A DNA stretch of 54,678 nt, taken from Actinoplanes palleronii (lineage in GTDB: Bacteria > Actinomycetota > Actinomycetes > Mycobacteriales > Micromonosporaceae). The notes under the pieces are model-generated. The model was not told the DNA's origin and searched no databases. It saw only the letters and a list, made by a program, of their open reading frames with translations. The stretch covers positions 1 through 54,678 of the forward strand of contig NZ_BOMS01000124.1 in NCBI RefSeq assembly GCF_016862315.1, read 5' to 3'. A program made the translations under genes and the position numbers. Positions 1-9,334 of the stretch are shown piece by piece; the first letter of the stretch is position 1; every line of letters starts with the position of its first letter.

Positions 1-96
1 GAAGTTACGGTCCGCAGCGCACCCAAACTCCCCACGCACGGCTCACCACGGCTCTGCGTGGGGAGTTGTGGTGCGGAGCGGACCGCAACTTCACAC
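1..96. repeat. Long imperfect palindrome at 3' end of tetR (dispersed family B)
   Basis: Two arms of about 40 bases (1-40 and 54-96) pair imperfectly around a short loop. The arms share GAAGTT, CGGTCCGC and AACTCCCCACGCA with their complements. The internal strings GGTGCGGAGCG and GCGCACCCAAACT recur in the palindrome at 27373-27415, so both look like members of one repeat family. It lies just past the stop of the leftward tetR gene and could also act as its terminator. It may continue left of the window. Confidence 0.6.
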
Positions 97-107
97 GCTC
101 GGGGCTG

Positions 108-728
108 TCAGCGGCGCAACAAGCCGTCGAAAGCGGTCGCCGCCAGCGCCGCCGCGACCGCCGGCGCGTCGAAGGCGCCGTCCGGCCGATACCACTCCAC
201 CAGCGAGTTCACCATGCCGAACAACAGGCGGCTGACCAACTCCGGCGGCAGGTCGTCGCGCAGCGCGCCCTCGGCCACCGCCGCCCGCACCAGCCCGGCC
301 AGCTGCTCGTCGAGCCAGCGCCGCCGCTTCAGCGCCTCCACCTCGACCGGTGTGTTCCCCCGGACCCGCAGCAGCAGCGTGACCGCCGGCTGGTGCGCGA
401 CGAGCACCTCGACCGACCGGCGCACCACCTCGCGCAGCCGGTCGTAGGCGCCACCTTCCGCGGCGTCACCGACCGCTTCGGACACCACCTCGGTCAGCTC
501 GTCGAGCGCGTCGGCCAGGGCCAGCCGCAGCAGGTCGTCCTTGCTGGCGAAGTGGTGGTAGATCGCCGACTTGGTGAGCCCGAGCTCCTTGGCCAGGTCG
601 CCGACGCTCGTCGCGTCGTACCCCCGGCGGTTGAACAACTCCACCGCGGTCCGCAGCACGGCCGCCTGGTCATACCCGGGCCGGCCGCGACCCCGGCGCA
701 TCTGGGGTACCGAGTCGGCGGTTGTCAC
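108..728 (-). CDS. TetR/AcrR family transcriptional regulator
   Basis: This 206-residue protein is a one-component repressor. After a basic N-terminus (RRGRGRPGY) the first ~60 residues form a TetR helix-turn-helix, with the hallmark pattern of tSVGDLAKELGLTKSAIYHHFASKDDLL. The C-terminal ~140 residues would be the ligand and dimer domain, which gives no substrate. The start is a GTG at 728; an ATG at 701 is possible. It lies 54 bases downstream of the NicO exporter on the same strand, so it may be the last gene of a DUF3500-nicO-tetR unit and regulate it. Family assignment is firm; target and ligand are unknown. Confidence 0.9.
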   Translation of the reverse strand: MTTADSVPQMRRGRGRPGYDQAAVLRTAVELFNRRGYDATSVGDLAKELGLTKSAIYHHFASKDDLLRLALADALDELTEVVSEAVGDAAEGGAYDRLREVVRRSVEVLVAHQPAVTLLLRVRGNTPVEVEALKRRRWLDEQLAGLVRAAVAEGALRDDLPPELVSRLLFGMVNSLVEWYRPDGAFDAPAVAAALAATAFDGLLRR

Positions 729-782
729 CCCGCAAGCCTCTCACGACCCGATCGATGCGGCCCGGCAAGGTCCGCCGTGCGA

Positions 783-2180
783 TCAGACCGTTCCCTCCAT
801 CGTACGAATGATCAAACCGGTCCCGAGCGCGACCACCACGACCGCGCTGGCCAGAGGCAGCAGCCGGGCCCACCCGCCTGGCCGGAAACGGTCAGAAACC
901 GTGACCAGCCTCCGGGCCCGCACCAGCAGCACGCCGATCCCGATCAGCACGGCGGCGAGTCCCGCGCTGAACGACAGGATCAGCAACATCCCCACGGCGA
1001 CGTGCCCGAGCCCGACCGCCAGGATCATCACGCCGAGCGCCTCCGGACAGGGCACCAGCCCGCCGGAGACCCCCAGCGCCACCACCGACCCCAGCCCCGG
1101 CCGGGCAGCGGCCGGAGAGTGATCGTGGTCATGGGTGTGGTCGTGCGCGTGGGAGTGGTCGTGCGCGTGGGAGTGACGGTGACCGTGCACCCACGGCAGC
1201 ACCCCCCGGCGCTGCCACAACAACCGCAGTCCCAGCCCGAGCACCAGCACCCCGGAGATCAGCTCCAGTGCGGGCACCAACACGTCCGGCACCGCGAACC
1301 GGCTCGCCAGCAGCGCCACCGCCCCGATCACCAGCACCGACGACGTGTGCGTGACGGTCACCGACACGCCCAGCGCCAGCGCGTCCCGGACCCGCGCGCC
1401 ACTGCCGACCAGGTACGCCGCCATCATGGTCTTGCCATGTCCCGGGGTGAGCGCGTGGAACGCGCCGAGCACCATGGCCAGCGCGATCGCGGCCACCGTG
1501 ACCCACACCGACCGGGACGGATCCTGCACCATCGACAGCAGGCGCTCGATCCCCCACCCGCCGGGCTCCGGTGGCGCCGCCGGCACCATGGCCGTGTCGC
1601 CCAGGACCGTGAACGTCGCGCTGACCTGCTGCTGCGCCTCGTCGTGCCGCTGCTCACCGATCGTGACCGGCGCCTGCTTCGGCGCGAGCACGGCCACCTG
1701 GTACTGCGGCTTGGCCGGGGTGAAGTCGTCGCGGTAGAACAGCGTGTGGTCGCCGGCCGCCGGGATCAGCGGGGCGGTCGCGGTGAGGTGCAGGACGCCG
1801 TACCCGGCTTGCGACTGGAGGTAGGTCGGCAGTTCCACATCGGTCAGCGCGAGCGGCACCGGGGTGTCGTCCACGCGCAGGGACAGTTTCGCCACCACGC
1901 GACGGGCGTAGGCACGGCCCTCGTCCGTACTGAAGAGTTTGTTGTGGTCGCGGTCGAGATCGGCGATGAAGTCCGCGGCGACCAGCACCCCGGCCGCCAG
2001 CTCGACCTCGACGGTGACCGCGTCGGGGGCGACCGTGACGTAGGAGGTCTGCCGGGACACGTCGAGCGGATGGGCCCAGGCGGGGCTCGCGGGGAGCAGC
2101 AGGAGGAGGACCGTCGCCACGAAGGGCGCCAGCAGCAGGGCCGGCACCCTCCGCGCGCGGCCGGAGGCCGAGGTCGTCAT
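783..2180 (-). CDS. NicO/RcnA-type nickel-cobalt exporter with His-rich loop
   Basis: The 465-residue membrane protein probably exports Ni(II) or Co(II). An N-terminal signal segment (residues ~12-36, ending AWA) leads into an extracytoplasmic domain of ~170 residues. About six membrane helices follow. FHALTPGHGKT (residues 241-251) is the family signature, a histidine/aspartate-rich loop (332-354) is a typical metal-binding linker, and SGGLVPCPEALGVMI (372-386) is the second signature. The ATG overlaps the stop of the DUF3500 gene as ATGA, showing translational coupling. The fused N-terminal domain is common in actinobacterial members. Metal identity cannot be read from sequence. Confidence 0.88.
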   Translation of the reverse strand: MTTSASGRARRVPALLLAPFVATVLLLLLPASPAWAHPLDVSRQTSYVTVAPDAVTVEVELAAGVLVAADFIADLDRDHNKLFSTDEGRAYARRVVAKLSLRVDDTPVPLALTDVELPTYLQSQAGYGVLHLTATAPLIPAAGDHTLFYRDDFTPAKPQYQVAVLAPKQAPVTIGEQRHDEAQQQVSATFTVLGDTAMVPAAPPEPGGWGIERLLSMVQDPSRSVWVTVAAIALAMVLGAFHALTPGHGKTMMAAYLVGSGARVRDALALGVSVTVTHTSSVLVIGAVALLASRFAVPDVLVPALELISGVLVLGLGLRLLWQRRGVLPWVHGHRHSHAHDHSHAHDHTHDHDHSPAAARPGLGSVVALGVSGGLVPCPEALGVMILAVGLGHVAVGMLLILSFSAGLAAVLIGIGVLLVRARRLVTVSDRFRPGGWARLLPLASAVVVVALGTGLIIRTMEGTV

Positions 2181-3223
2181 CAGTCGATCGCTGAGCCGTA
2201 GTCGTTCTGCGGGTCGCGGTAGATCCCGTGGATGTGGTTCGCGGCGGTGCCACCCATCGCCTGCGGCGAGTACTCGATGATCACCCGCGGACCGGTGACC
2301 CGGAAGTACGCGGCCCCGGTGCTGGTGGTCGGCCCGTACCAGGCGAAGTACGTCTGATCGAGGGTGGCCTGGATCTCGGCGAGCCGGGTCGCCGCGTCCT
2401 CGGCGTTGACCAAGTTGCCGTACTTGCTGATCAGGGTGAGCAGCTGGGTCTTCTGCGCGGCGGTCAGCGCCGAGCCGGCGACACCCTCGTAGAGCGGCGC
2501 CCGGGTGTCCTGGCCGGGGCCGTAGAGCAGGTCGATGTACGTGCTGCCGCGCACCGCCTGCGCCTTCTGCGCCGTGGTCAACGAGCTGACCAGCGAGTAC
2601 GCGGACGTCCAGATGTCACCGAGCGGCGTGACAGTGCTGCCGGTGCTGCCGGTGTAGGTGCCCGGCTGCGCGCCGATGAAGCTCGGGTAGAGGGCGACCG
2701 AGGCACCGGAGACGGTGGCGTTGACGGTCACGTGGTGACCACCCCACTGCCACTGCCACGGTGTGGTGGCCGACGGGGTGCCGATCAGCGCGATCCAGTA
2801 GTACTTCTGGCCGTAGAGCAGCCCGCCGCCGCTGACCAGCTTGTCGTCGGCGGCCCACTCCTGGCGGACCCGCTGGTAGCCCTCCGGGCTGAGGGTGACC
2901 TGCATGACCGCCAGCCAGGCGTTCTGCTGAGCCGCGGTCAGGTTCCCCCACATCAGGCCGGTACGGGTGTAGAGGCCCTGTGGCAGGTTGGACCACTTCT
3001 TGCGCTGGGTGGTGTTGGTCCAGGCGTACTGCACCGCGGTCTTCTGTGCGGTGGTCAGGGTGGCGAGGAACGCGTTCGCCGCGCTGACGATGGCCGGGGT
3101 GGTGTCGGCGACCGCCGCGGCCGGCGCGGGTGCCGGGGTGGCGGCGTGGGCGCTGGGCGCCGCGCCGGTGGTCACCAGTGCGAGGGTCACGCCGGTGGCG
3201 ATGAGAGCGGATCTCGTTCTCAC
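2180..3223 (-). CDS. Secreted DUF3500 protein
   Basis: This 347-residue protein has a signal peptide (residues 1-~28, hydrophobic core then APSAHA). The mature part resembles DUF3500, a family of unknown function, with repeated LTTAQK/LTAAQK segments, GGHHVTVNA and a C-terminal HIHGIYRDPQNDYG that is rich in possible metal ligands. The GTG start follows GGAAGG at about nine bases. Its stop overlaps the start of the NicO exporter, so the two are co-translated. DUF3500 next to a metal exporter suggests a metal-related extracytoplasmic role, but that is inference from context only. Confidence 0.82.
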   Translation of the reverse strand: MRTRSALIATGVTLALVTTGAAPSAHAATPAPAPAAAVADTTPAIVSAANAFLATLTTAQKTAVQYAWTNTTQRKKWSNLPQGLYTRTGLMWGNLTAAQQNAWLAVMQVTLSPEGYQRVRQEWAADDKLVSGGGLLYGQKYYWIALIGTPSATTPWQWQWGGHHVTVNATVSGASVALYPSFIGAQPGTYTGSTGSTVTPLGDIWTSAYSLVSSLTTAQKAQAVRGSTYIDLLYGPGQDTRAPLYEGVAGSALTAAQKTQLLTLISKYGNLVNAEDAATRLAEIQATLDQTYFAWYGPTTSTGAAYFRVTGPRVIIEYSPQAMGGTAANHIHGIYRDPQNDYGSAID

Positions 3224-3615
3224 GGGGACAGGCCTTCCTGTGTGATTTCACGCCTGAGATCGACAGGCATGAATAGGCGTTGAGCATATTCGCCTTCACC
3301 GTCCGCGCAAGCTCCAATTTTCCGTGGCCCCCACGCATACCACCGGCTACATACCACGGATCGTATGCCGTTTACCCAGCTCAGGACAGCCGTGACGGCC
3401 GTTTAACACCATTGACGAGAATGCCGGTGGAGCTATTTTAAATAGCACGGAGCGCGGAAGAAGTTCACATTCTTCCGCGCCATTTACGGCAATTACCGGC
3501 GGCTACTCCGGGCCGCTGACCTGCTGATACGCAGGCAGACGAACGGGAAGCGGGGCGCCGTCGTCGGCAAAACTGACAACAGGATTGTCGACGATATTAA
3601 TGACGAACGGGGCCC
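3224..3615. other. Intergenic region between DUF3500 and chemoreceptor genes
   Basis: No gene is visible in these 392 bases. The first ~130 hold the leftward promoter and leader of the DUF3500 gene; on the minus strand TTGCGC and TATGCT stand about 16 bases apart. A short AT palindrome (GCTATTT-T-AAATAGC, 3432-3446) and a GC hairpin at 3452-3480 follow. The remainder is the downstream flank of the chemoreceptor gene. Confidence 0.5.
3452..3480. terminator. 11-bp stem-loop
   Basis: GCGCGGAAGAA pairs perfectly with TTCTTCCGCGC across a 7-base loop. There is no clear T-tract. It lies downstream of the chemoreceptor gene but ~135 bases away, so it may be a terminator or a regulatory palindrome of the upstream DUF3500 unit. 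Confidence 0.45.
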
Positions 3616-5289
3616 TCAGAGGCGGAACGTGGAGACCAAACTGTTCAGTTCGGTGGACATCCGGGCCAGTTCCGAGGTCGCCTGCTGGGTCTCCACCACG
3701 CCCTGGCTGGTCATCCGGGCCGCCTCGGCCACCCCGGTGATGTTCCGCGCGATCTCGCCGGTGCCGCTGGACGCCTCCGCGACGCTGCGGTTCATCTCGG
3801 CCGTCGTGGCGGTCTGCTCCTCGACCGCGGACGCGATGGTGGTCTGGAACTCGCTGATCCGCCCGATCACCGTCGAGATCTCCTCGATCGCGGAGACCGC
3901 GCCGCTGGTGTCGGCCTGGATCGCCTCGACCCGGCGGGAGATGTCCTCGGTCGCCCGGGCGGTCTCCTGCGCGAGATCCTTGACCTCGCTGGCCACCACC
4001 GCGAACCCCTTGCCGAGCTCGCCGGCCCGGGCCGCCTCGATCGTCGCGTTCAGGGCGAGCAGGTTGGTCTGCTCGGCGATCGAGGTGATCACCTTGATCA
4101 CGTTGCCGATCTCCGCGGACGAGGCGCCGAGTTTGTTCATCGTCGCCGAGGTGGCCGCGGTGACCGTGACGGCCTCCGACGCGACCCGGGCGGCCTCGGC
4201 TGCGTTCTGGGAGATCTCCCGGATCGACGCGCCCATCTCCCCGCTGCCCGCGGACACCGTCTCGACGCTGCGGGACACCTCCTCGGCGGCCGCCGAGACG
4301 GCCTGCGCCTGGACCGAGGCCTGCTCGGCGGACGCGGCGATCTGGGCGGTGGTGCCGGTCATCTGCTCGGACGCGCCGGCCAGCGAGGCGGCCGAGCCCT
4401 CGATCGTGGCGATGGTGCTGCGCAGCCGCGTCATCGCGGCGTCCAGCGAGTGGGCCATCCGGCCGGGTTCGTCACGGCTGTCCAGGCCGGTGTGCCGGGT
4501 CAGGTCACCCTCGGCCAGCCCGTCGCACACATAGGTGACCTTGGCCAGCGACTTCACGATCTTGCCGGCCACCAGGAAGCCCAGCGCCAGGGCGAGGACC
4601 AGCCCGATGGCCAGCGTGATGATCGACATCGTCCGGCTGGACTCGTAGCCCGACCTGGCCGCCGCGGCGTTCCGCGCCGCGTCGGCGGTCTCCATCGAGT
4701 CCAGGGTGGCCAGACCGGCGTAGACCTTCTTGAGCAACGGCAGCACCTCACCGTCCCGGATCGACGCCCACTCGACCAGCGCGTTCCGCTTGCCGGCCGG
4801 GATCAATTTCTTGGTCGCGAGGTCAGTGTAGGAATCCCAGTCGGCCTGCAGATCGTCGATCAACTGCGCCTCGGAGGCGGGCCCGCTGTCCCGGTAAGCG
4901 AGCATCGCCGTCGTGAAATCCTGCATGTCGACCAGGAAAGCGTCGGTGAATTTCTTGGTCGAGGCATCGTCCGTCGACAATGCTTGATTGGCGGTGTCCA
5001 CCCGGGCCTGCGTCACGACACTCTTGAGTTGACCCACCGCTTTGATGCTCGCCACGTTGCTGCGATAAATGAGCTGGGCCGAACTGCTCGCGCTGCTGAG
5101 CGAGACCAATCCGACGATGCCGACGATAAGCGCCACCGCGGCCGCCGTCACCACCGCGGCGATCACCTTGACCCGGACACTGAGGTCGGCCAGCGAAGCC
5201 CGGCGGGGCCGCACGTCCGCTGCTGCGGTGGTGATGTCGGCAAAGCTCATCCTCACACCCAGGCCTTCCTCGTCGTGGACACCGGGCAC
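3616..5289 (-). CDS. Methyl-accepting chemotaxis protein
   Basis: The 557-residue receptor has one N-terminal membrane helix (about VIAAVVTAAAVALIVGIVGLV), a four-helix-bundle-like sensor domain, a second helix (IITLAIGLVLALALGFLVAG), a HAMP linker and a full cytoplasmic signalling domain. The hairpin tip reads EQTNLLALNATIEAARAGE, the CheA/CheW contact region, and EEQTATTAEMNRS precedes the tail. The start is uncertain: GTG 5289 has GAGGTGATC upstream, while GTG 5256 has GAGGAAGG at 7 bases and ATG 5250 is also possible. It diverges from the hybrid kinase gene. No che genes lie nearby, so its array partners are elsewhere. Confidence 0.93.
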   Translation of the reverse strand: MPGVHDEEGLGVRMSFADITTAAADVRPRRASLADLSVRVKVIAAVVTAAAVALIVGIVGLVSLSSASSSAQLIYRSNVASIKAVGQLKSVVTQARVDTANQALSTDDASTKKFTDAFLVDMQDFTTAMLAYRDSGPASEAQLIDDLQADWDSYTDLATKKLIPAGKRNALVEWASIRDGEVLPLLKKVYAGLATLDSMETADAARNAAAARSGYESSRTMSIITLAIGLVLALALGFLVAGKIVKSLAKVTYVCDGLAEGDLTRHTGLDSRDEPGRMAHSLDAAMTRLRSTIATIEGSAASLAGASEQMTGTTAQIAASAEQASVQAQAVSAAAEEVSRSVETVSAGSGEMGASIREISQNAAEAARVASEAVTVTAATSATMNKLGASSAEIGNVIKVITSIAEQTNLLALNATIEAARAGELGKGFAVVASEVKDLAQETARATEDISRRVEAIQADTSGAVSAIEEISTVIGRISEFQTTIASAVEEQTATTAEMNRSVAEASSGTGEIARNITGVAEAARMTSQGVVETQQATSELARMSTELNSLVSTFRL

Positions 5290-5468
5290 TACCGGTGATC
5301 ACCTCACTATGCGACTCCCGGCCTGCTCAGGGCTTCATTCGGGAAACCCCGTGAAAGGTCAGTCCTTGCCCCGGTAACCGACTTCGCGGCTGGTCGCCAC
5401 ATTTCGGGCCTACGCTGAACCGGCCACAAACCTGATGCCGGGATGGCCACGGCGGGACAGAGGGCACC

Positions 5469-8400
5469 ATGACGCTGTCGGTAACCGCAATTTTTGTCCT
5501 GATCCTGCTCTGGGTGTCATGGCGGTATCTCCGCGATCGCGACCCATTGCTCCGTGACGTCATCTACGTTTTCGCCGCGGTGGGCATGCTGTTCGTGCTG
5601 GCCATTTTCAGCCGTCTGGTCGGCGAGCCGTCCCGGTCGGTACGCGGACTCTTCTCGGCGCTGCTGCTGGCCCAGCCGGTCCTGACCCTGCGGCTGGCCG
5701 GCCGGCTCCGGCCGGTGCCGAGGTCCCTGCTGATCGGCGCCACGGGCGCCTGGGCGCTCAGCGCGGTGCCCGTGCTGGTCCTGCCGTATCCGCTGCCACC
5801 CCACGTCATCTGGCCCTGCGTCGTGGTGTTCTTCGCCGTCGAGGCCACGGCGGCGTGGTTCCTGGCGATCGAAGCCCGGAGCCGGGGCGGAGCGGCCCGC
5901 CTCCGGCTGTGGGCCGCCTCCGGCGGGACCGCGCTGTTCGGGGTCGCGCTGCTGGTCGCCGGCGGTGGCCGGAAGCTGGCCGCGGACGCCCGCATGATCG
6001 CGTTGCTGTCGGCGATCCTGTACCTCCTGGCGTTCGTGCCACCACGCTGGCTGCGCCGGGCCTGGTCCTGGCGGGCGGCGTACACCGTCATGCGCCGCCT
6101 GCTGGCGGCTCCGGCCGACGAGCCGGCCGCCCGAACCTGGCAGTGCTACTGCGAGGGCGCCGCGCGGGTGCTCGGCGCGGACGCGGTCGTGGTGCTGACC
6201 GCGCCGGAGAACGGCCCGGCGCGGGTGTCCGGCGCGGCCGGCCCGACTGCCGGCCAGCCGGAATTCACGCGAGCCGACCTGGACGAACTACTGGCCGGCC
6301 GCCAGCTCATCGACGCGCTGGCCGGCTGGACCCAGCCGCCCGCGGTGGCCGTGGCATTCGCCCGGGCGACCGGCACCCGGTTCGTGACCGTGGCGCCGGT
6401 GGACACCTCCGACGGGCTCGGCGCGCTCCTGGTGCTCGGCCGCTATCGCAGCCTGTTCGCCGAGGACGACCTGGCCCAGTTCACCGAGCTGGCCGGGCAG
6501 GCCGCCGCGCTGGCCGGGCGGGCCCGGGCGCTGGCCGAACGGGAACGTCTCGCCGTGATCGTCGAATCGTCGTCCGACGCGATCATCGCCACGACCGTCG
6601 ACGGCGTCATCACCGACTGGAACACCGGCGCCGAGAATCTCTACGGCTACCCCCGGGCCGAGGCGGTCGGCCGCCGGACGTCCATGCTGGTCCACCCGAG
6701 CCAGCAGGAGGCCGCGTCGCTGCTGGTCGAGAGCATTGCCCGGGGCGGGCGGATCGAGCAGCAGCAGGTGCAACGGGTATGCAAGGACGGGTCCACCGTG
6801 ACGGTGTCGCTGACCCTGTCACCGATCACCGGCCCGGACGATCGGATCGCCGGTATCGCGTCGATCGCGCGGGACCTCACCGCCCGGCAGCGCGCCGACG
6901 CCATGTTCGAGGGGCTCCTGGAGGCCGCCCCGGACGCGATCATCTGGGTCACCAGGGACGGCACCATCGCGCTGATCAACGCCCAGGCCGAGCGGCTGTT
7001 CGGCTACCAGCGGCAGGAGCTGGTGGGACAGTCCGTCGACGTCCTGGTGCCGGAGCGGCTGCGCGGCACCCATCCCCATCAACGCGACGGCTACTTCACC
7101 GAGCCGAGGAGCCGGCCGATGGGAGCCGGGCAGGCGCTGACCGCGGTCCGCAAGGACGGCAGCGAGTTCCCGGCCGAGATCAGCCTGTCCGCGCTCGAGA
7201 CCGAGCAGGGCATGATCGTCTCCACGGCCATCCGCGACGTCACCGACCGCATGATCGCCCAGGCCGAGCGGGAACGGCTGATCGCCCAGGCCGAGCGGGA
7301 CGCGAGCGAACGCCGCCTGCAGCACACCCGGCGGCTGGAGAGCCTCGGCCAGCTCGCCGGCGGGGTCGCCCACGACTTCAACAACATCCTCGCCGTGATC
7401 ACCAACTACACCGAGCTGATCATTGAGACCCTCGAGGACCCGGCGGCCGGCCCGGAGGACACGGCCGCGGTGCGTACCGATCTCGACCAGATCGCGCGGG
7501 CCGCCGAGCGGGCCACCCGGCTCACCAAGCAGCTGCTCGCGTTCGGCCGCCGGGACATCACCCAAGCGCAGGTGCTCGTGCTCAACCACGTGATCGGTGA
7601 CGTGGAACCGATGCTGCGCCGCACCCTCGGCGAGCACATCCACCTGGTGACCACCCGGGACCAGAAGCTGTGGCCGGTCTACGCCGACCCCGGTCAGATC
7701 GAGCAGATCCTGGTCAACCTGGCGGTGAACGCCCGCGACGCGATGCCCGGCGGCGGCACCCTGTCGATCGACACCACGAACGCCGACATCGACGCCGACG
7801 ACATGTCCGCGACCAATCTCCAGCCGGGCCGCTACGTACGCCTGCGGGTCAGCGACACCGGCACCGGCATGCCCGCGGACGTCATCGAGCGTGCCTTCGA
7901 GCCGTTCTACACCACCAAGCCCAAGGGATCCGGCACCGGACTGGGCCTGGCCACCGTGTACGGCATCGCCACCGCCGCGGGCGGCGACGTTCATCTCTAC
8001 TCCGAGGCCGGCATCGGCACCACCGTCACGGTCGTGCTTCCCGCCGTGGACGCTCCCACCGACGTCCCCGCCACCGACGTCCGGGTCGACGTCACGGCGG
8101 CGGCCGGCCCGGCGACCGAGACGATCCTGCTGGTCGAGGACGAGGACGCGCTCCGGCAGGTGGCCGTCCGGATCCTGAGCCGGGCCGGATACCACGTCCT
8201 GGCCGCCACCGGCGGCGCCCAGGGCATCCACATCGCTCAGACCCACCCGGACCGCATCGACATGATGCTCACCGATGTGATCATGCCGAAGATGATGGGC
8301 AACGAGGTCGCCGCACGCGTCCAGGCGATCCGGCCGTCGTTGCCGGTGCTCTACATGTCGGGTTACGCGGAGCCCGTCCTGACCGAGAACGGCACCCTGC

Positions 8401-8561
8401 AGGACGGCGTCACCATCATCGAGAAGCCCTTCACCAGCCGGGATCTGCTCTGCCGGGTGCGCGGCGTGCTGCATCGACCGGCGGCCGGGCCGGACGAGCG
8501 TGAACCGCTGCCGCGGGACCGGCATCCGCAGGCCCCGCAACGGCACCCGCAGACCACCTGA
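5469..8561 (+). CDS. Hybrid sensor histidine kinase (7TM-like, GAF, PAS-PAS, HisKA, HATPase, REC)
   Basis: This 1030-residue kinase begins with about seven hydrophobic segments (residues ~5-190). A GAF-like region (~200-350) and two PAS domains (~360-475 and ~480-605) follow. The HisKA H-box is GGVAHDFNNI with phospho-acceptor His635. The HATPase region has NLAVNARDAMPGGG, DTGTGM and GSGTGLGLATVYG. A C-terminal receiver starts at LLVEDED (~888), with phosphorylatable Asp936 in LTDVIMPK. This order resembles CckA-type kinases, where the fused receiver passes phosphate onward or limits output. No cognate regulator is adjacent. Start ATG follows GAGGGCACC. The divergent chemoreceptor may share signals with it. 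Confidence 0.92.
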   Translation: MTLSVTAIFVLILLWVSWRYLRDRDPLLRDVIYVFAAVGMLFVLAIFSRLVGEPSRSVRGLFSALLLAQPVLTLRLAGRLRPVPRSLLIGATGAWALSAVPVLVLPYPLPPHVIWPCVVVFFAVEATAAWFLAIEARSRGGAARLRLWAASGGTALFGVALLVAGGGRKLAADARMIALLSAILYLLAFVPPRWLRRAWSWRAAYTVMRRLLAAPADEPAARTWQCYCEGAARVLGADAVVVLTAPENGPARVSGAAGPTAGQPEFTRADLDELLAGRQLIDALAGWTQPPAVAVAFARATGTRFVTVAPVDTSDGLGALLVLGRYRSLFAEDDLAQFTELAGQAAALAGRARALAERERLAVIVESSSDAIIATTVDGVITDWNTGAENLYGYPRAEAVGRRTSMLVHPSQQEAASLLVESIARGGRIEQQQVQRVCKDGSTVTVSLTLSPITGPDDRIAGIASIARDLTARQRADAMFEGLLEAAPDAIIWVTRDGTIALINAQAERLFGYQRQELVGQSVDVLVPERLRGTHPHQRDGYFTEPRSRPMGAGQALTAVRKDGSEFPAEISLSALETEQGMIVSTAIRDVTDRMIAQAERERLIAQAERDASERRLQHTRRLESLGQLAGGVAHDFNNILAVITNYTELIIETLEDPAAGPEDTAAVRTDLDQIARAAERATRLTKQLLAFGRRDITQAQVLVLNHVIGDVEPMLRRTLGEHIHLVTTRDQKLWPVYADPGQIEQILVNLAVNARDAMPGGGTLSIDTTNADIDADDMSATNLQPGRYVRLRVSDTGTGMPADVIERAFEPFYTTKPKGSGTGLGLATVYGIATAAGGDVHLYSEAGIGTTVTVVLPAVDAPTDVPATDVRVDVTAAAGPATETILLVEDEDALRQVAVRILSRAGYHVLAATGGAQGIHIAQTHPDRIDMMLTDVIMPKMMGNEVAARVQAIRPSLPVLYMSGYAEPVLTENGTLQDGVTIIEKPFTSRDLLCRVRGVLHRPAAGPDEREPLPRDRHPQAPQRHPQTT

Positions 8562-8588
8562 CCCCGTTACGACGAGCCGGTCCGCGGG

Positions 8589-9227
8589 TCAGGAACCCGA
8601 GTCGGCGGACGCGTCCGGGTCGGCCGAGTCCGTCGGGTCCGGAGTGGCGGTGGGCGTGGCCGTGGGCGCGACGGTGACCGTCGGCGTGGCGGTGGGCGTC
8701 GCGGTGGGGGTGGCCGTCGGCGTCGCGGTGGGGGTGGCGGTGGGCGTCGCGGTGGGCGTGGCCGTCGGCGTCGCCGTCGGTGACGGCGTGACGCGCCGGC
8801 CGGTCGCCTGAATCCTCGCTGCCGTGAAGACCGCGCCGACCTGCGTGCCGGTCACCGTGATCCGGTTGCCGGCGGCGAGATCGGCCAGGCTCCGCCGGGC
8901 GCCGTTGAGAACGATGCGGGTGTCCTCGGGCACCGTGATCACCACGGTCTTGCCCTTGACGTTCTTGGTGCCCGCCTTCGCCGCGACGGTGACCGTCCCG
9001 GCGGTGGCGTCGACGGCGGTGACCGTTCCGTTCACCGCGAAGACGGCCTTCGCCGGCTTGGCGGGTTTGGCGGGCTTGGCCGGTTTGGTCTTCGGGCTCT
9101 TGGCCGGCTTTCCGAGCGCGCTCACCCCGGACGACGGCTGCGCGAAGGCGGCAACCCCCACGGTGACGGCGGGAACGGTGACCACTACGGACAGGGCGAC
9201 GGCGACAGCGGTGCGACGCAGATTCAC
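8589..9227 (-). CDS. Secreted or anchored DUF5666 protein with Ala-Thr-Pro repeat tail
   Basis: The 212-residue product has a signal peptide (LRRTAVAVALSVVVTVPAVTV), a Lys-Pro-Ala linker (repeated KPAKPAK), and a DUF5666-like domain (FAVNGTVTAVDATAGTVTVAA onward) of unknown function. The tail is a PTAT-type repeat of ~50 residues ending in an acidic Asp/Ser stretch. The Pro-rich linkers suggest an envelope-spanning or wall-associated protein. GTG 9227 is preferred because AAGGAG lies five bases upstream; a longer frame to 9317 has no such site. It diverges from the DUF4097 gene across an operator-rich region. Confidence 0.78.
   Translation of the reverse strand: MNLRRTAVAVALSVVVTVPAVTVGVAAFAQPSSGVSALGKPAKSPKTKPAKPAKPAKPAKAVFAVNGTVTAVDATAGTVTVAAKAGTKNVKGKTVVITVPEDTRIVLNGARRSLADLAAGNRITVTGTQVGAVFTAARIQATGRRVTPSPTATPTATPTATPTATPTATPTATPTATPTATPTVTVAPTATPTATPDPTDSADPDASADSGS
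8640..8790. repeat. Coding repeat for Pro-Thr-Ala-Thr tail
   Basis: Degenerate 6- and 12-base units (GTGGGCGTC, GCGGTGGGC and similar) run through the 3' part of the DUF5666 gene and encode the ATPT repeat. The array is likely prone to slippage and length variation. Confidence 0.75.
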
Positions 9228-9334
9228 GGTTACTCCTTGATGCGGGGGTGTCGCCCACCTTGGCCCCGCCCGGGTGCGAACGGGCTCCTCCCCCGGTTGC
9301 GATTCGGGTGCTCCCATAGCGTTCAGTTTTCACC

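Noticed and set aside
66..2201. 711-codon open frame on the plus strand, opposite tetR and nicO
   Set aside because: It is the antisense shadow of well-supported leftward genes, rich in His, Arg and Gln, without domains or a ribosome-binding site.
8640..8790. Possible CRISPR or regulatory repeat
   Set aside because: The repeat is in frame and encodes a Pro-Thr-Ala tail.
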